NCBI GenBank assembly: GCA_963718145.1
Contig: CAVQYJ010000004.1
Coordinates: 62,001 to 126,000, forward strand
DNA length: 64,000 nucleotides
Direction of reading: 5' to 3'
Source of the DNA: UBA7672 sp963718145
Lineage (GTDB): Bacteria > Pseudomonadota > Alphaproteobacteria > Caulobacterales > Hyphomonadaceae
This document shows, piece by piece, positions 1-7,371 of the stretch. Position numbers and translations under genes: made by a program. The notes below the pieces were generated by a model, which saw only the letters and a list, made by a program, of their open reading frames with translations, did no database searches and had not been told where the DNA came from. The stretch's first letter is position 1. Every line of letters starts with the position of its first letter.

Positions 1-1466
1 AGATACGCATCCGCCGGGAATTCGAGATAGGCGATTTCCTTGTGCCGGGCCTCGCCAGCCGGAATGCGCAGGCCGCCGTCGGAGATGACGGTGGAGCGCT
101 TGATGTATTCCGGAGGAGCCTTCAGCGTGTAGTAGCCGATCTGGGTGGCGTCGGTCGTCGGCTTGCCCGTGGTCGTGTAGTGCATCGAGAAGCGGAGCTT
201 GCCGCCCGCCGGGACCGGAGCGCCAGCCTGGTCGGCGATCATCTGCGGCTCGGCGCCGGGCGTATAGGAGCCGACCGAGCCGCCCGGGATTTTCGGGGCG
301 GGCTTGGAGCGGTCGGGTGAGTGGTTCGACGTGACGTGGTGCAGGACCGTGCGGGCGCCGGGCTTGATGGCGATGGCGCGCAGCCAGGTATCGCCCTTGA
401 AGGGATTATCAACCTGCATCGTCTGATATTCGACCGTGCCGGCGGCCGGAACGTTGAACGACGGAAGCTGGACGACTACGTCCGGCTTGCCGAGCGCGAC
501 GGGCCATTCCGGAGCTTCGCTGGCCTGCGTCTTGAGGATGTCCTCGCCGGTACCGCGCGGGGCGCCAGCCTGGAGCCAGTGGATCAGCGTTTTGTTTTCC
601 GCCGCAGTGAGGGCGTTGTCGTTCTTGAACTTGCCGATGTGCGGATCGGGGAAGTAGGGAGGCATGCGCTCGGCCATCACCGACTCGAGCATCATTGGGG
701 CAAAGCCCTTCACGACCTCGTACGAATCCATCTGCCAAGGTGCGATGCCGCCCTTCTGGTGGCAGGTGACGCACTTGGCCTGGAGGATCGGCGCGACTTC
801 CTTCGAGTAGGAGATGTTGGCGTGCTCGGCGGCCTTGCCTTCTCCCGGCAGGGAGATCGCCTTGCCGACCTTCACGTCGACGCGCGGGTTGGCGACCGGC
901 GCGCCGGAGAGCACGGCGTCAATAGCCCTGGCGGTGTAGGCGTCCTTAGCCGCGGCCTTCAGGTTGGGCGAGGCGGATTTGGCGAAGCGGTCATCGAGCG
1001 GGCCGTGATAGGCCACCTTGAAGCCGGCTTTCGGGTCGAGCACGAAAATCTCGGCTTCGCGCTTCAAGTTGAGCTGTTCGCCGACGAGCTGGAGTTCATC
1101 CATCAGCAGCGGAACGGAGAATTTCTGCGCCTTGAACTCGGCGGCGGCGGCGTCACGCGACTGGCCGGTCGTCGAGTTGACCATGTAGAAGAGGACGCCC
1201 TTATCCTTGTAGGCGGCCTGGAGCTTGGCGAGTTCGCCAGCGGCCGAGCGCGACAGCGGCGAGCCATTTGTCTGCGACATGAGCACGATCGCCGGAGCGT
1301 ACTTGAAGTAATACAGCTCGTGCGCGAGCCGCGTGGTGTCCGTGAGCTGGAAGTTGCCGACCTTTTCCGGGACCGCGGAGGCGGTCGGAGCGGCGGTAAC
1401 GGCGGTAACGCCAACGAAACCGGCGAGCACGACCGCAGCCGCCGTCGCCATAAGCACAGACTTCAT
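1..1466 (-). CDS. Redoxin-cytochrome c-copper monooxygenase-like secreted protein, copy A (3' end missing)
   Basis: About 488 residues are visible; the C-terminus lies beyond base 1. The ATG at 1466 follows a GGGAGAGC ribosome site and starts a signal peptide of about 25 residues. Next come a thioredoxin-like domain without cysteines (about 35-170) and a haem site CVTCH at 232-236 with a following Met-Pro-Pro segment that could supply the axial ligand. Two parts of a PHM/DBH-type copper domain are present: Leu-His-His-Val (bases about 335-346) and Ser-Met-His-Tyr-Thr (bases about 175-189). The window ends just before the second copper site. It is a close paralogue of the gene at 1777-3792, very similar along its length. 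Predicted role: periplasmic copper and haem oxidoreductase of unknown substrate. Confidence 0.85.
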   Translation of the reverse strand, partial: MKSVLMATAAAVVLAGFVGVTAVTAAPTASAVPEKVGNFQLTDTTRLAHELYYFKYAPAIVLMSQTNGSPLSRSAAGELAKLQAAYKDKGVLFYMVNSTTGQSRDAAAAEFKAQKFSVPLLMDELQLVGEQLNLKREAEIFVLDPKAGFKVAYHGPLDDRFAKSASPNLKAAAKDAYTARAIDAVLSGAPVANPRVDVKVGKAISLPGEGKAAEHANISYSKEVAPILQAKCVTCHQKGGIAPWQMDSYEVVKGFAPMMLESVMAERMPPYFPDPHIGKFKNDNALTAAENKTLIHWLQAGAPRGTGEDILKTQASEAPEWPVALGKPDVVVQLPSFNVPAAGTVEYQTMQVDNPFKGDTWLRAIAIKPGARTVLHHVTSNHSPDRSKPAPKIPGGSVGSYTPGAEPQMIADQAGAPVPAGGKLRFSMHYTTTGKPTTDATQIGYYTLKAPPEYIKRSTVISDGGLRIPAGEARHKEIAYLEFPADAY

Positions 1467-1510
1467 TCCAGCTCTCCCACGGGTATGTCGGCGAATGTAA
1501 TTCCTGTTCC

Positions 1511-1539
1511 AGTATCTATTCCGGACCAAAAATCGTCAA
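1511..1539 (-). promoter_or_regulatory. Promoter of copy A
   Basis: On the minus strand TTGACG (1539-1534) and GATACT (1516-1511) are separated by 17 bases, about 45 bases before the ATG at 1466. The same -35 and -10 hexamers with the same spacing occur before the paralogue (3867-3839), although the spacer bases differ. TTGACG is a common -35 form in Caulobacter. Conservation between duplicates is the main support; no transcription start is known. Confidence 0.5.
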
Positions 1540-1721
1540 CGCTGACGGGGGGTTGCGGCGATCCCGATCAGGGGCGGAGAGGTCACATTCACGCTAGGCG
1601 CGACCGGGTGCAGGGCGGATTCACCGAGAGTCGATGCGGGCTCAACGGAAGGTGACGTAGGGGGATGGCAGACGACGGTCCGTCGCCTGCGGCGCGCCGA
1701 TGGCTGATTCCCGACATGGAA

Positions 1722-1749
1722 CGGCCCGGACGAGAGATCGCCCGGGCCG
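1722..1749 (-). terminator. Hairpin terminator after copy B
   Basis: A 28-base inverted repeat with 12-base arms (one mismatch) and a GAGA loop lies 28 bases beyond the stop at 1777 of the minus-strand gene. It differs by one base from the hairpin at 3995-4022. There is no long T tract, so its strength is uncertain. The stretch 1467-1721 holds the promoter of copy A and no gene. Confidence 0.5.
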
Positions 1750-1776
1750 CCCTGGTGTGATCCTTCGGAGCTGACC

Positions 1777-3792
1777 CTAGAGGTCGACCTCGGTATCGCG
1801 GATCTGGTTGGCGGTGCGGGAGACCACGACATTGCCTGCCGAGAGTTCCTTGGAGTCCAGGCCGCCATCCTTGTTGAGGTCGAGGTCCGCGAAGCGGGCC
1901 TTCATGGTGGCCAGCGAGCCGCGGAGCTCGTTGACCTCCACCTTGCCGCTAGCGTCGTCGTCGAGCTGGCCCATCGTGCGCGTAGCGGTCAGCTTGGTCT
2001 GCAGGTCGTTGCGGACGTTGGTGCTTGTCTCGTCGGCCCAGCGGTAGTTGATCCGGAAGTACATCATCTCCTCCCAGGTCTGTTCGCCCCAGGTGACGGT
2101 CTGCTTCGGATCCGGGTTGGCCTTGTTGTGGTCCGAGTTGTCGTAGATCCACGAGACGATGAGCTTGGTGCCCTTCTTGATCGTCAGGGGCTGGGCCAGG
2201 TCATAGTCGAGCTGCCAGTTGAAGTCGTACTTCGGCACCGACAGCAGCGGCGTCACCTTGCCGTCCGGCGTCTTCTGTTTCAGCTCGACGCTGAAGCCGC
2301 GATAGTGGGCGTGCGGGTGGACGCTGTAGAGAACCGCGTCGGCCGGGAATTCCAGGTAGGAAATTTCCTTGTGGCGCGCCTCTCCGGCCGGAATGCGCAG
2401 GGCGCTGTCCGAGATCACCGCGGCGCGGCGGATGATGTCGGGCGGCGATTTCAGGAGGTAGTAGCCGATCTCGGTGGCGTCGGTCGCCGCCTTGCCGACC
2501 GCCGTGTAGTGCATCGAGTAGCGGAGCTTGCCGCCGGCCGGGACAGGCGCGCCGGTGTTTTCGTTGTAGACTTGGATGCCGGCGCCGGGAACGAAGGAGC
2601 CGACGGAGCTGCCCGGAATCCGTGCGGGCGGCGCAGCGCGGTCCGGCGCGTAGCTCGATGTGATGTGGTGCAGGACCTGCCGGGCGCCCGGCTTGAAGGC
2701 CACGGCGCGAAGCCACGCATCGCCCTTGAACGGGTTATCGACCTGCATCGACTGGTATTCGATGATGCCCGATGCCGGAACGGCGAAGGAGGGAAGTTTT
2801 ACGACCACATCCGGCTTGCCCAGCGCCGTAGGCCATTCCGGCGCTTCCGCAGCCTGGGTCTTGAGGATGTCCTCGCCCGTGCCGCGCGGCGCGCCTGCCT
2901 CGATCCAGTGGACCAGCGTCTTGTTCTCCTCGGCGGTGAGGCCCGTATCGTTGGAGAACTTGCCGACATGCGGATCGGCGAACCAGGGCGGCATGCGCGC
3001 CGACATCACCGCTTCGCGGATCATCGGCGAGAAGCCCTTTACGACCTCATAGCTGTTCATCGCGAAGGGGCCGATGCCGCCTTTCTGGTGGCAGGTGACG
3101 CACTTGGCCTGGAGGATCGGCGCAACCGTCTTGGCGTAGGAGATGCTGGCGTGCTCGGCAGCTTTGCCGCGTTCCGGGAAGGCGACCGTCTTGCCGACCT
3201 TCACGTCGACACGCGGCGTGGCGACGACTGCGCCGGAGAGAACCGCGTCGATCGCCTTCGCGGTGTAAGCCTTCGTGGCCTTGGCCCTGGTGTTGTAGGA
3301 GGCCTTCTCGAAACGCTCGTCGAGCGGGCCGTGATAGGCGACCCGGAAGCCGTCCTTCGGGTTGAGCACGAAGACTTCGCCTTCGCGCTGGATGTTGAGT
3401 TGCTCGCCGACAAGCTGGAGGTCGTCCTTCAGCACAGGCACGGCGAACTTGTTCTTCGCGGCTTCCGCCGCCGCCGCATCGCGCGTGTCGGAGAGTGTCG
3501 AGTTGATCATGTAGAAGAGGACGCCCTTGTCCTTGTAGGCGGCCTGCAGCTTGGCGAGTTCGCCGGCTGCATCGCGTGAGAGCTTCGACCCGTTGGTCTG
3601 CGACATGAGCACGATCGCGGGCGCGTACTTGAAGTAGTAAAGCTCGTGCGCCATGCGGCCCGTGTCGGAGAGCTGGAAGTTGGCGGCCTTCTCCGGAACT
3701 GCGCTTCCCGTCGGCAGGGCCGTGACGGATGCGACGCCGACAAACCCGGCAAGGACAGCGGCGACCGCCGTCGACAACAGGACAGTTCTCAT
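1777..3792 (-). CDS. Redoxin-cytochrome c-copper monooxygenase-EF-hand secreted protein, copy B
   Basis: 671 residues. The start at 3792 has the upstream GGGGAGAG ribosome site and begins a signal peptide (1-26); an in-frame extension upstream is not coding-like. Order: thioredoxin-like fold without any cysteine (about 35-175); class I haem domain with CVTCH at 231-235 and a possible Met ligand in RMPPW (about 266-270); copper domain like peptidylglycine or dopamine hydroxylases, with H375-H376, H428, H494-x-H496 and M576 in the order of the six known copper ligands; two EF-hand-like loops (about 611-623, 637-649). The only cysteines in the mature protein are the haem pair, so the disulfides usual in animal PHM/DBH are absent. 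Likely an exported O2-using oxidase or hydroxylase fed electrons by its own haem; the substrate is unknown. Confidence 0.85.
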   Translation of the reverse strand: MRTVLLSTAVAAVLAGFVGVASVTALPTGSAVPEKAANFQLSDTGRMAHELYYFKYAPAIVLMSQTNGSKLSRDAAGELAKLQAAYKDKGVLFYMINSTLSDTRDAAAAEAAKNKFAVPVLKDDLQLVGEQLNIQREGEVFVLNPKDGFRVAYHGPLDERFEKASYNTRAKATKAYTAKAIDAVLSGAVVATPRVDVKVGKTVAFPERGKAAEHASISYAKTVAPILQAKCVTCHQKGGIGPFAMNSYEVVKGFSPMIREAVMSARMPPWFADPHVGKFSNDTGLTAEENKTLVHWIEAGAPRGTGEDILKTQAAEAPEWPTALGKPDVVVKLPSFAVPASGIIEYQSMQVDNPFKGDAWLRAVAFKPGARQVLHHITSSYAPDRAAPPARIPGSSVGSFVPGAGIQVYNENTGAPVPAGGKLRYSMHYTAVGKAATDATEIGYYLLKSPPDIIRRAAVISDSALRIPAGEARHKEISYLEFPADAVLYSVHPHAHYRGFSVELKQKTPDGKVTPLLSVPKYDFNWQLDYDLAQPLTIKKGTKLIVSWIYDNSDHNKANPDPKQTVTWGEQTWEEMMYFRINYRWADETSTNVRNDLQTKLTATRTMGQLDDDASGKVEVNELRGSLATMKARFADLDLNKDGGLDSKELSAGNVVVSRTANQIRDTEVDL

Positions 3793-3838
3793 TCCAGCTC
3801 TCCCCAAGTGTCTGCTTTGCAGGCGTAATCCCAATTCC

Positions 3839-3867
3839 AGTATCTCGTGGCGGTTAAAAATCGTCAA
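3839..3867 (-). promoter_or_regulatory. Promoter of copy B
   Basis: TTGACG (3867-3862) and GATACT (3844-3839) on the minus strand, 17-base spacer, about 47 bases before the ATG at 3792. Same elements and spacing as before copy A. The shared flanks include a ggtcacattc block further upstream, which indicates that the promoter was duplicated with the gene. Confidence 0.5.
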
Positions 3868-3994
3868 TGCTGACCGGAGATGTGTACGTCCGCTATCGAC
3901 GGGCGACGGGGTCACATTCCTGTAAGACTTGGGCCTGTAAGACTGGGGATGACGCGTGCGGCGGGCTTTGCTGCGCCGCACACCTGACGCGAAA

Positions 3995-4022
3995 CGGCCC
4001 GGACGAGAGATCGTCCGGGCCG
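3995..4022 (-). terminator. Perfect 12-base hairpin after the molybdenum hydroxylase operon
   Basis: Perfect inverted repeat with 12-base GC-rich arms and a GAGA loop, 29 bases past the stop at 4051. On the minus strand it is followed by TTTC, a short T run. It is nearly identical to the hairpin at 1722-1749. Together with the following promoter and gene it appears to form the duplicated unit. Confidence 0.6.
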
Positions 4023-4050
4023 CTGAGTCCTTAACCTCTGCGGCGGGCCA

Positions 4051-6315
4051 TCAGGCCCAGCGCAGGTCGGCGTTGTTGACTGGCAAGGCGCGGATACGCT
4101 TGCCGGTGGCCGCCGCGATGGCGTTCGCCACGGCCGGGAGAACCGGCGGAAGCGCCGGCTCGCCGAGGCCCGTGGGCGAGTTGTCCGACTTCACCCAGGC
4201 GACTTCGATCTGCGGCGCCTTGTTCATGCGGAGCAGAGGCATGTCGTAGAAGTTGGTCTGCACCGTGCGGCCTTTGTCGAAGGTGATCTTCTGGTGCATC
4301 TCCGAGATGCCGTCGATGATCGACCCCTGGACCTGGTTCAGGGCGTTGGTCGGGTTGATGATGGTCGAGCCGACATCCGCGGCGCACCAGACCTTGAGAA
4401 CCCGCCAATCGCCATTCTGTTCGACCTTCACCTTCGCAACCTGGGCGAAATAGCCCTGGTGAGAGAAGTAGAAGGCGACGCCCAGGCCCGTGCCCTTGGG
4501 CAGTGATGCGCGGCTCGCCCAGGGCGACATGTCGCGAACCTTGGCGAGGACATCGTACATCCGCTTGGCGTTCATGCCGGGGCGTGCGGGCTGCGCGCCA
4601 GGTGCGGCTGCAGGTGCGGGCAGCGGATTGGCGAGGAGGTCCAGCCGGAACTGGAGTGGGTCCTTGCCGGCTGCCGCCGCCACCTCGTCGATGAAGGACT
4701 GGTGGACAAAGGCCACCGCGTTCGACACCGGCGCGCGCAGCGGACCTGTGGGCATGCCGCCGGGGATCAGCGACTGGCCAACATCGACGTTTGGCGTGAA
4801 GCCCGCCGGGAATTCTCCCGGAGGCGAGTTGGCGTTGCCGAGCGGCCGGCCATTGCTGCCAAAGGTGACGAAGTGGTTCGTGAAGCCGGTGATCTTGCCC
4901 TGCGCGTCGAGAGCGGCCTTGAAGTTGTGATAGCCGCCCGGACGATAGGGGTCGTGCTGCATGTCGTCTTCGCGCGTCCACACCAGCTTGACCGGGATGT
5001 TGCCGGCCTGCTTGGAGATCGCGACCGCTTCAACGATGAAATCGCTGGAGAGGCGCCGGCCGAAGCCGCCGCCGCAACGGATCATGCGCAGCGTGACCTT
5101 GTCGCGAGGAACGCCAACAGCCGCCTGGATCAAGGGGAAGGACGATCCGGGGTTCTGGGTCGGCGCCCAGATCTCGACCGTGCCGTCGGCCTTGGCGTGG
5201 GCCGTGCAGTTCTGCGGCTCGAGCGGAGCGTGGACGAGGAAGGGATAGGCATAGGACGCCTCGACCACCTTGGCGGCCGAGGCCAAAGCGGCGGCTGCAT
5301 CGCCATCCTTGCGCAGGCTGGCCATCGGAGCGGCCTTGGCGAGCGCCGCGGCCTGGCTGTCGAAGCTCGCGGTGGACTGCGTGGCGGTTGCGCCTTCGTC
5401 CCACTGTATCTTGAGCTTCTTGGCCGCTTCCTTGGCCGTCCACCAGTCGTCGGCCACGATGGCGACGCCATCCATCAGCCCCATGAGGTCCGCGCCAACC
5501 TGCTTCACGACAAAGCAGGAATGAATGCCCGGGAGCTTGGAGATTTCCTCGGTGTTGGCTGAGACGACCTTGCCGCCGAAGACCGGGCACTTGGTGAAGT
5601 GCGCATGCTTCATGCCGGGAACTTCGACGTCGATGCCGAAGATGGGCTCGCCGCGGGCGATGCGCGGGCTGTCCCAGTTCTTCATGTCCTTGCCGATGAT
5701 CCGGAAGTCTTTCGGATCCTTCAGCTTGACGGAGGTGAGGGCAGGCGGCGTCAGCTTGGACGCATCGTTGACAAGGTCGCCATAGCCGATCGTGCGGTTT
5801 GAGGCGGCGTGCTTGACGACGCTCGGCCCAGTCGTGAGTTCCTCGACCGGAACGCTCCACTTGGCGGCGGCGGCCTGCAACAGCATCGCACGGGCCGCGG
5901 CGCCAACCTGGCGCTGCGGGAGCCAGTGCTGCGGCGTCGCGAACGAGCCGCCGGCAATCTGGCTGCCGTATTTCTGGTCGGCGTCGCCCTGCTCAAGCGT
6001 GACCTTCGACCAGTCGGCGTCAAGTTCCTCCGCGATCAGCATCGGCAGCATCGTCTTGATGCCCTGACCGATCTCGGGGTTCTTGGCCATGATGCGGATA
6101 GCGCCGTCGGGCGAGATCGCCACGAACGTGTTCATCTCGACGACGGGTTGGCCTGGCTTGGCCGGCGTCGCCCCTGCGACAGCGCCGCCTTCGGACGCAG
6201 TGTCAGGCGTCATGCAGCCTGTGAGCATCAGCCCGCCGCCGGCGGCGGAGGCCAGAAGGAAGAAGCGGCGCGAGGTGTTCACCGGCTTATCGTTGTTGAT
6301 CATGTCGTGAGCCAT
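4051..6315 (-). CDS. Molybdopterin-binding subunit of a xanthine dehydrogenase-family hydroxylase (IorB-like), Tat lipoprotein
   Basis: 754 residues. The N-terminus has a twin-arginine motif SRRFFLLA (15-22) followed by a lipobox LTGC ending at C34, so the folded, cofactor-loaded enzyme is probably exported and lipid-anchored. The body matches large subunits of the isoquinoline 1-oxidoreductase/aldehyde oxidase group: a GGGFGRR cofactor-binding motif in the middle and TGLGEPALPP near the C-terminus carrying the expected catalytic glutamate. The 2Fe-2S subunit lies immediately upstream with a 3-base gap, and a strong hairpin follows. The family hydroxylates N-heterocycles or aldehydes using water. 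There is no FAD subunit here, so electrons probably go to a cytochrome c; the cytochrome-bearing genes on both sides are candidates by context only. Confidence 0.88.
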   Translation of the reverse strand: MAHDMINNDKPVNTSRRFFLLASAAGGGLMLTGCMTPDTASEGGAVAGATPAKPGQPVVEMNTFVAISPDGAIRIMAKNPEIGQGIKTMLPMLIAEELDADWSKVTLEQGDADQKYGSQIAGGSFATPQHWLPQRQVGAAARAMLLQAAAAKWSVPVEELTTGPSVVKHAASNRTIGYGDLVNDASKLTPPALTSVKLKDPKDFRIIGKDMKNWDSPRIARGEPIFGIDVEVPGMKHAHFTKCPVFGGKVVSANTEEISKLPGIHSCFVVKQVGADLMGLMDGVAIVADDWWTAKEAAKKLKIQWDEGATATQSTASFDSQAAALAKAAPMASLRKDGDAAAALASAAKVVEASYAYPFLVHAPLEPQNCTAHAKADGTVEIWAPTQNPGSSFPLIQAAVGVPRDKVTLRMIRCGGGFGRRLSSDFIVEAVAISKQAGNIPVKLVWTREDDMQHDPYRPGGYHNFKAALDAQGKITGFTNHFVTFGSNGRPLGNANSPPGEFPAGFTPNVDVGQSLIPGGMPTGPLRAPVSNAVAFVHQSFIDEVAAAAGKDPLQFRLDLLANPLPAPAAAPGAQPARPGMNAKRMYDVLAKVRDMSPWASRASLPKGTGLGVAFYFSHQGYFAQVAKVKVEQNGDWRVLKVWCAADVGSTIINPTNALNQVQGSIIDGISEMHQKITFDKGRTVQTNFYDMPLLRMNKAPQIEVAWVKSDNSPTGLGEPALPPVLPAVANAIAAATGKRIRALPVNNADLRWA

Positions 6316-6318
6316 GGA

Positions 6319-6798
6319 TCAGACCTCCCGCGTGTCTTTGGTGTCGACGCCGGCTGCGGTCTTGATTGCCTCGCGGATGCGGACATACGTCCCGCACCGG
6401 CAGGCGTTCACCATGGCCTGGTCGATCTGTTGGTCGTTCGGTTTCGGAGTGGTGGCCAGAAGCGCGGAGGCGGCCATGAGCTGGCCGGCCTGGCAGTAGC
6501 CGCACTGCATGACGTCGACATCGAGCCAGGCTTTCTGAAGCGCCTGTCCGACCCTGGTCCCGCTGAGCGCTTCCACCGTGGTGACGCGCTGCCCGCCGAC
6601 CGCCTGGATCGGGGTCATGCAGGCGCGGGCTACCTTGCCGTCAAGATGGACGGTGCATGCGCCGCACGAGCCGACGCCGCATCCGAACTTGGCGCCCTTG
6701 AGCCCGATCTTGTCTCTCAACACCCAGAGCAAGGGCATGTCGCCATCGACATCCACCGTCTGCGTCTTGCCGTTCACGTTGATTGTGTATTTCGTCAT
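6319..6798 (-). CDS. 2Fe-2S subunit of the molybdenum hydroxylase (IorA/CoxS-like)
   Basis: 159 residues starting at 6798 behind a GGAG ribosome site. It has the two iron-sulfur sites of the family: plant-type C40-x4-C45-x2-C48-x11-C60, and the C-terminal helical site C99-x2-C102 with C133-x-C135. It passes electrons from the molybdenum centre of the partner encoded at 4051-6315, with which it forms a two-gene operon. It has no signal peptide, so it would have to travel with the Tat-exported large subunit. Confidence 0.9.
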   Translation of the reverse strand: MTKYTINVNGKTQTVDVDGDMPLLWVLRDKIGLKGAKFGCGVGSCGACTVHLDGKVARACMTPIQAVGGQRVTTVEALSGTRVGQALQKAWLDVDVMQCGYCQAGQLMAASALLATTPKPNDQQIDQAMVNACRCGTYVRIREAIKTAAGVDTKDTREV

Positions 6799-7064
6799 TT
6801 GGAGCTCCGCAGGCGCGTTCCGGAATGACTTCCGGCTCCTCCGCCCAGTTTCTAACCCGCGACGCAACTGCCCCTGTGAAGGGAACAGGTCTTGGGAGAA
6901 TCCATAACGGATGCGCGGAACAACGCCAATGCAATCGCAGCGTGTTCGCTCCGGATTCTCTTTCCGGACGAAACACGCTTGCGCGAGTGAGCATGCGCAA
7001 CGGGCAGCCAGGACCATTTCTTGCGAACGGTTCTCAGAGTTGCTGGCCAGCACTCGTTTCTACA

Positions 7065-7088
7065 CGCTATAGTTAGCTAAGTATAGCG
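7065..7088. promoter_or_regulatory. 24-base palindrome, probable repressor operator
   Basis: CGCTATA and TATAGCG flank the palindromic core TTAGCTAA, with a G on each side of the core. All positions are symmetric except those two. It lies 3 bases before a TetR-like N-terminal stub (7091-7165) and in the 573-base space between the divergent hydroxylase operon (from 6798) and the secreted oxidase (from 7372). This is the usual place for a self-regulating TetR operator. The rest of 6799-7371 shows nothing else I can identify. Confidence 0.5.
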
Positions 7089-7090
7089 CG

Positions 7091-7165
7091 ATGGCCGATC
7101 GGGATTCGCGGGCAGATCTCATCGTACAAGCAGCGCCGATGTTCGGATCAATAACCAAGAGATGA
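7091..7165 (+). pseudogene. Truncated TetR-like N-terminus
   Basis: A 24-codon frame, MADRDSRADLIVQAAPMFGS and four more residues, ends in TGA. The pattern of an acidic and arginine-rich start followed by hydrophobic-x-x-A-A-x-x-F-G is how helix 1 of TetR regulators begins, and a palindrome sits directly upstream. No continuation of a TetR protein was found in any frame downstream, so this looks like a deletion remnant. A chance ORF is possible because the match is short. Confidence 0.35.
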
Positions 7166-7371
7166 GGCCAGGGTGATGGTCGCGAGCGACTCCGTCAACA
7201 ATGCTGGCCTCCCGGCGGTTGCGCTCTTAACGACGGTAGCCAGGCGCTGGCCGCTCGACTGCGGACTTCCAATACTTGTGATCTGTATGACGTGGCGTCA
7301 CGCCCTACGTCACCGGATTGCCGTCTGCGGAAAGAGGATCATTCTCCCGATAACCATTGGGGAGATTGAGC

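Noticed and set aside
2128..3579. 483-codon plus-strand frame opposite copy B, and a similar one at 321-1655 opposite copy A
   Set aside because: They are similar to each other only because the genes beneath them are duplicates; both are antisense shadows.
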